The position numbers and the translations under genes are program-made. A DNA stretch of 64,000 nt, taken from the NCBI GenBank assembly GCA_022316685.1, contig JAKJHU010000057.1, positions 124,001 to 188,000 on the forward strand. The letters are read 5' to 3'. Source of the stretch: Progne subis subis (taxonomy: Eukaryota > Chordata > Aves > Passeriformes > Hirundinidae). Numbering within the stretch: the first letter of the stretch is position 1; each line of letters begins with the position of its first letter. Below, piece after piece: positions 62,211 to 64,000 of this stretch. The notes under the pieces are model-generated. The model saw nothing but the letters and a program-made list of their open reading frames with translations. It ran no database searches and had not been told where the DNA came from.

Positions 62211-63401
62211 AACCACCCCTCACAAATTAGAATGCTAAATTTAGGAAAAAAGTTTCTCTTACCATTGAAACCCGGATGCCGCACACATAAGCATGTACCC
62301 CGATTCCTGTCTGTAAACCCCAGGGAACAAATGGGATTATTCACGTTGTGATATTGTACAAGTACTTGCTCAGGCAGAGAGCAGCACAAAATAGCAAACA
62401 GCTGATCAACCAGATGACAGAGTTATGTTTTTAAGACCATATTTAAAAACAAAAGTGGTCTGCACACCATAGCTTGAAGAGGGAATTCCCAGAAATGTTT
62501 CCAAAATCCAACAAATATTAGTATTGATCCTGAAAAGTCTTTCAGTAAAGCAAACTAACTCCAAACCCCTTCATTTCACTTAAAAACTCTTCAAAGTTAT
62601 GTAGGCATGCACACACCTTAGCCACATGTATGTGGAATTCTGTAGTGCTTTGCTGGCTTTTTAATTCATCTAAGTTCAAAGCTTTGATCACAGTGCTGCC
62701 ACACTTTCTGTTTGCATTTTTGCAGCCTTTACATTATATTTGGTGAGAGAAGACTTAAAATTTAATTAGAGAGAAAAGAAAATAATTATTTAGCTTTCAT
62801 TGAAAACGTGTGTATTTCCATAGATGGTGTAGAGCTCAGATTTTTAAAAAATGCAGTAGACAATGTGATGTGATCATTATCTTCTGCTTAAAAAGTACAA
62901 CTTTCCTTGAGCATTAGTAACTGCAGTCATTACTGTAAAATTATGGAAGATTTATATAAAAATCAGAGATGGAAGAAAAGGAAGGTTTTTGCTCCTTTTC
63001 CAAATATATTTTATTTCTGTAATTTGTCAGTAAATGTATATATGAATTACCAAGTAATATCCTCTTTGTCTTAATCAGAGGTGATGTACATGAGGGTATA
63101 CAAAACATTACAACTTTTGAATCAGTGAGATAAATATACATTATAAGGCTGTATGGTCTGCACATGCACAGAGCCAATTATGTCCAAACAGAAATATCTA
63201 TTTTTAGAAACCAGCCTTAATTCAAGACAGCCGAAGTAAAGCTAGCGCTGCTCTATACTATACCTACAACTTTCCCATTCATTCAGACGAATCAAAATAA
63301 AGAACAATACTGTTTCTGTTTTTCTCTGTAACGGTGCCTCGGTGTAGATATTCAAAGCGACTGAAATGCACAGAGTTGTTAGAATTTCTACTAAAACTAA
63401 C
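62211..63401. other. AT-rich noncoding block
   Basis: No gene or repeat recognised. Confidence 0.5.
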
Positions 63402-63416
63402 TTTTTTTTTTTTTTT

Positions 63417-63448
<32 letters not shown>

Positions 63449-63474
63449 TTTCTTTTTTTTCTTTTTCCCCTCTT
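63402..63474 (+). repeat. Long interrupted poly-T / pyrimidine tract
   Basis: T27, C, T22, C, T8, C, T5, CCCC, TCTT, then AG (63475-63476): 73 nt with no purine, ending TCTTAG. It resembles an extreme polypyrimidine tract of a splice acceptor next to GC-rich DNA. Confidence 0.9.
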
Positions 63475-63476
63475 AG

Positions 63477-64000
63477 TGAGGACGAGGCTCGTTATTCCTG
63501 CTCATCTGTCGTCTGTTTCCCAGCCAGCTTTCCCTTATGGATCCCTTTCTGCTCGCTCCCCGCCGGGGCTGCTCCGGCTGCACTTCAGCGGGCACCAGCT
63601 CAGGCTCAAAGACAAGCCAGACTTAGGCAGCGAATTTTCGTACAGTGGCCTTGAACATCAGCTTTGCCACATGAGAGGCAGCTATCCTCTTCATCTGAAT
63701 AAAACGAAACCTAAAATATTTTCTACACACAATTTCCTTGTTTTATTACTATTACTCCCCTCCCTCCCTCTCTCCCGCCTCCCTCTCTCTTCCCCCTCCC
63801 GCGTTAAGTTTTGGGAGGCTCTGGCAACCAGCTCCATGTGACGGCAGCGTGGTCGCTTCCTTCCCGGCCAGAACAGGCAAATCCCGACGGAGCATCAAGG
63901 GACTGACGTTCCGAGGGGGAAGCGATGCCCCGAGAACCCGACATCGCCGCCTCTCCTGCTTCCTCAGGGCCCGCACCCCAGCAACCGGGCGCTGCCGGCA
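63477..64000. promoter_or_regulatory. CpG-rich right edge, probable start of a CpG island
   Basis: CpG density rises after 63480 and is high from about 63830 to the window end (about 20 CpG in 170 bp). A C/T-rich tract at 63755-63800 is G-quadruplex-prone on the minus strand. A frame of about 120 codons beginning at a non-ATG codon (63476-63841) resembles no protein I know. The simplest reading is the upstream part or 5' UTR region of a promoter whose gene lies to the right. Confidence 0.55.
63755..63800 (-). other. G-quadruplex-prone tract
   Basis: The minus strand reads GGGAGAGAGGGAGGGAGGGG across 63757-63776, with further G runs beyond it. This meets the usual four-G-run rule with loops of one to five bases, and it lies next to a CpG-rich probable promoter. 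Confidence 0.7.

Noticed and set aside
1..64000. CRISPR-like arrays, insertion sequences, operons or phage modules.
   Set aside because: No regularly spaced direct repeats with unique spacers and no prokaryote-like gene packing. The sequence is vertebrate-like throughout.

Overview
The window looks like vertebrate nuclear DNA, most likely avian. The evidence is a set of CR1-type LINE fragments (one young, two very old), an LTR of retroviral type, many A/T homopolymers and microsatellites, AT-rich unique sequence, and one strong CpG island. Nothing looks bacterial, plasmid or phage: there are no tightly packed ORFs, no operons and no Shine-Dalgarno-spaced starts. The longest open frames (about 150-200 codons) lie in the GC-rich CpG island or in low-complexity tracts, where stop codons are rare by composition, or are about the length expected by chance in 64 kb. 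I recognise no protein-coding gene, tRNA or rRNA with confidence. The window reads as intergenic and/or intronic DNA.

Layout. 1-7.7 kb: AT-rich unique DNA with a CpG-richer patch (about 360-530) and a 31-bp tandem duplication (6977-7027). 7.7-8.25 kb: a solo-LTR-like retroviral remnant with TATA-like and polyadenylation signals. 8.3-12.2 kb: unique DNA with a 17-bp tandem repeat. 12.19-12.79 kb: a CpG island, the best promoter candidate, with a YY1-type AAGATGGCGGC, a perfect CRE (TGACGTCA) and GC boxes. It is abutted by a minus-strand CR1 3' fragment (12774-13008). 13-27 kb: unique DNA with a very old minus-strand CR1 (17140-17900) and a short CpG-rich patch (21040-21240). 27.5-28.2 kb: a segment that resembles a conserved regulatory element. 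28-37 kb: poly-T tracts, a MIR-like SINE scrap, and one ORF with a signal-peptide-like start (32875-33333). 37.4-37.85 kb: a second ancient minus-strand CR1, followed by a GC-richer segment to about 38.4 kb. 38-56 kb: unique DNA with possible regulatory elements (about 41.6-42.1 and 43.9-44.2 kb), microsatellites and a 25-nt C homopolymer. 56.6-58.0 kb: A/C-rich and T/G-rich arrays facing each other. 58.9 kb: another minus-strand CR1 3' fragment. 61.5-64 kb: an old palindromic repeat, a possible conserved block, a 73-nt pyrimidine tract ending in TTAG, a G-quadruplex-prone tract, and CpG-rich DNA at the right edge that looks like the start of a second CpG island continuing outside the window.

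Two strand biases are visible. Long homopolymers are almost all T on the + strand, and all five more secure non-LTR retroelement fragments lie on the minus strand. Both are what an intron of a + strand transcript would show, but neither proves one. I found no convincing undescribed system. The observations below are candidates for checking.
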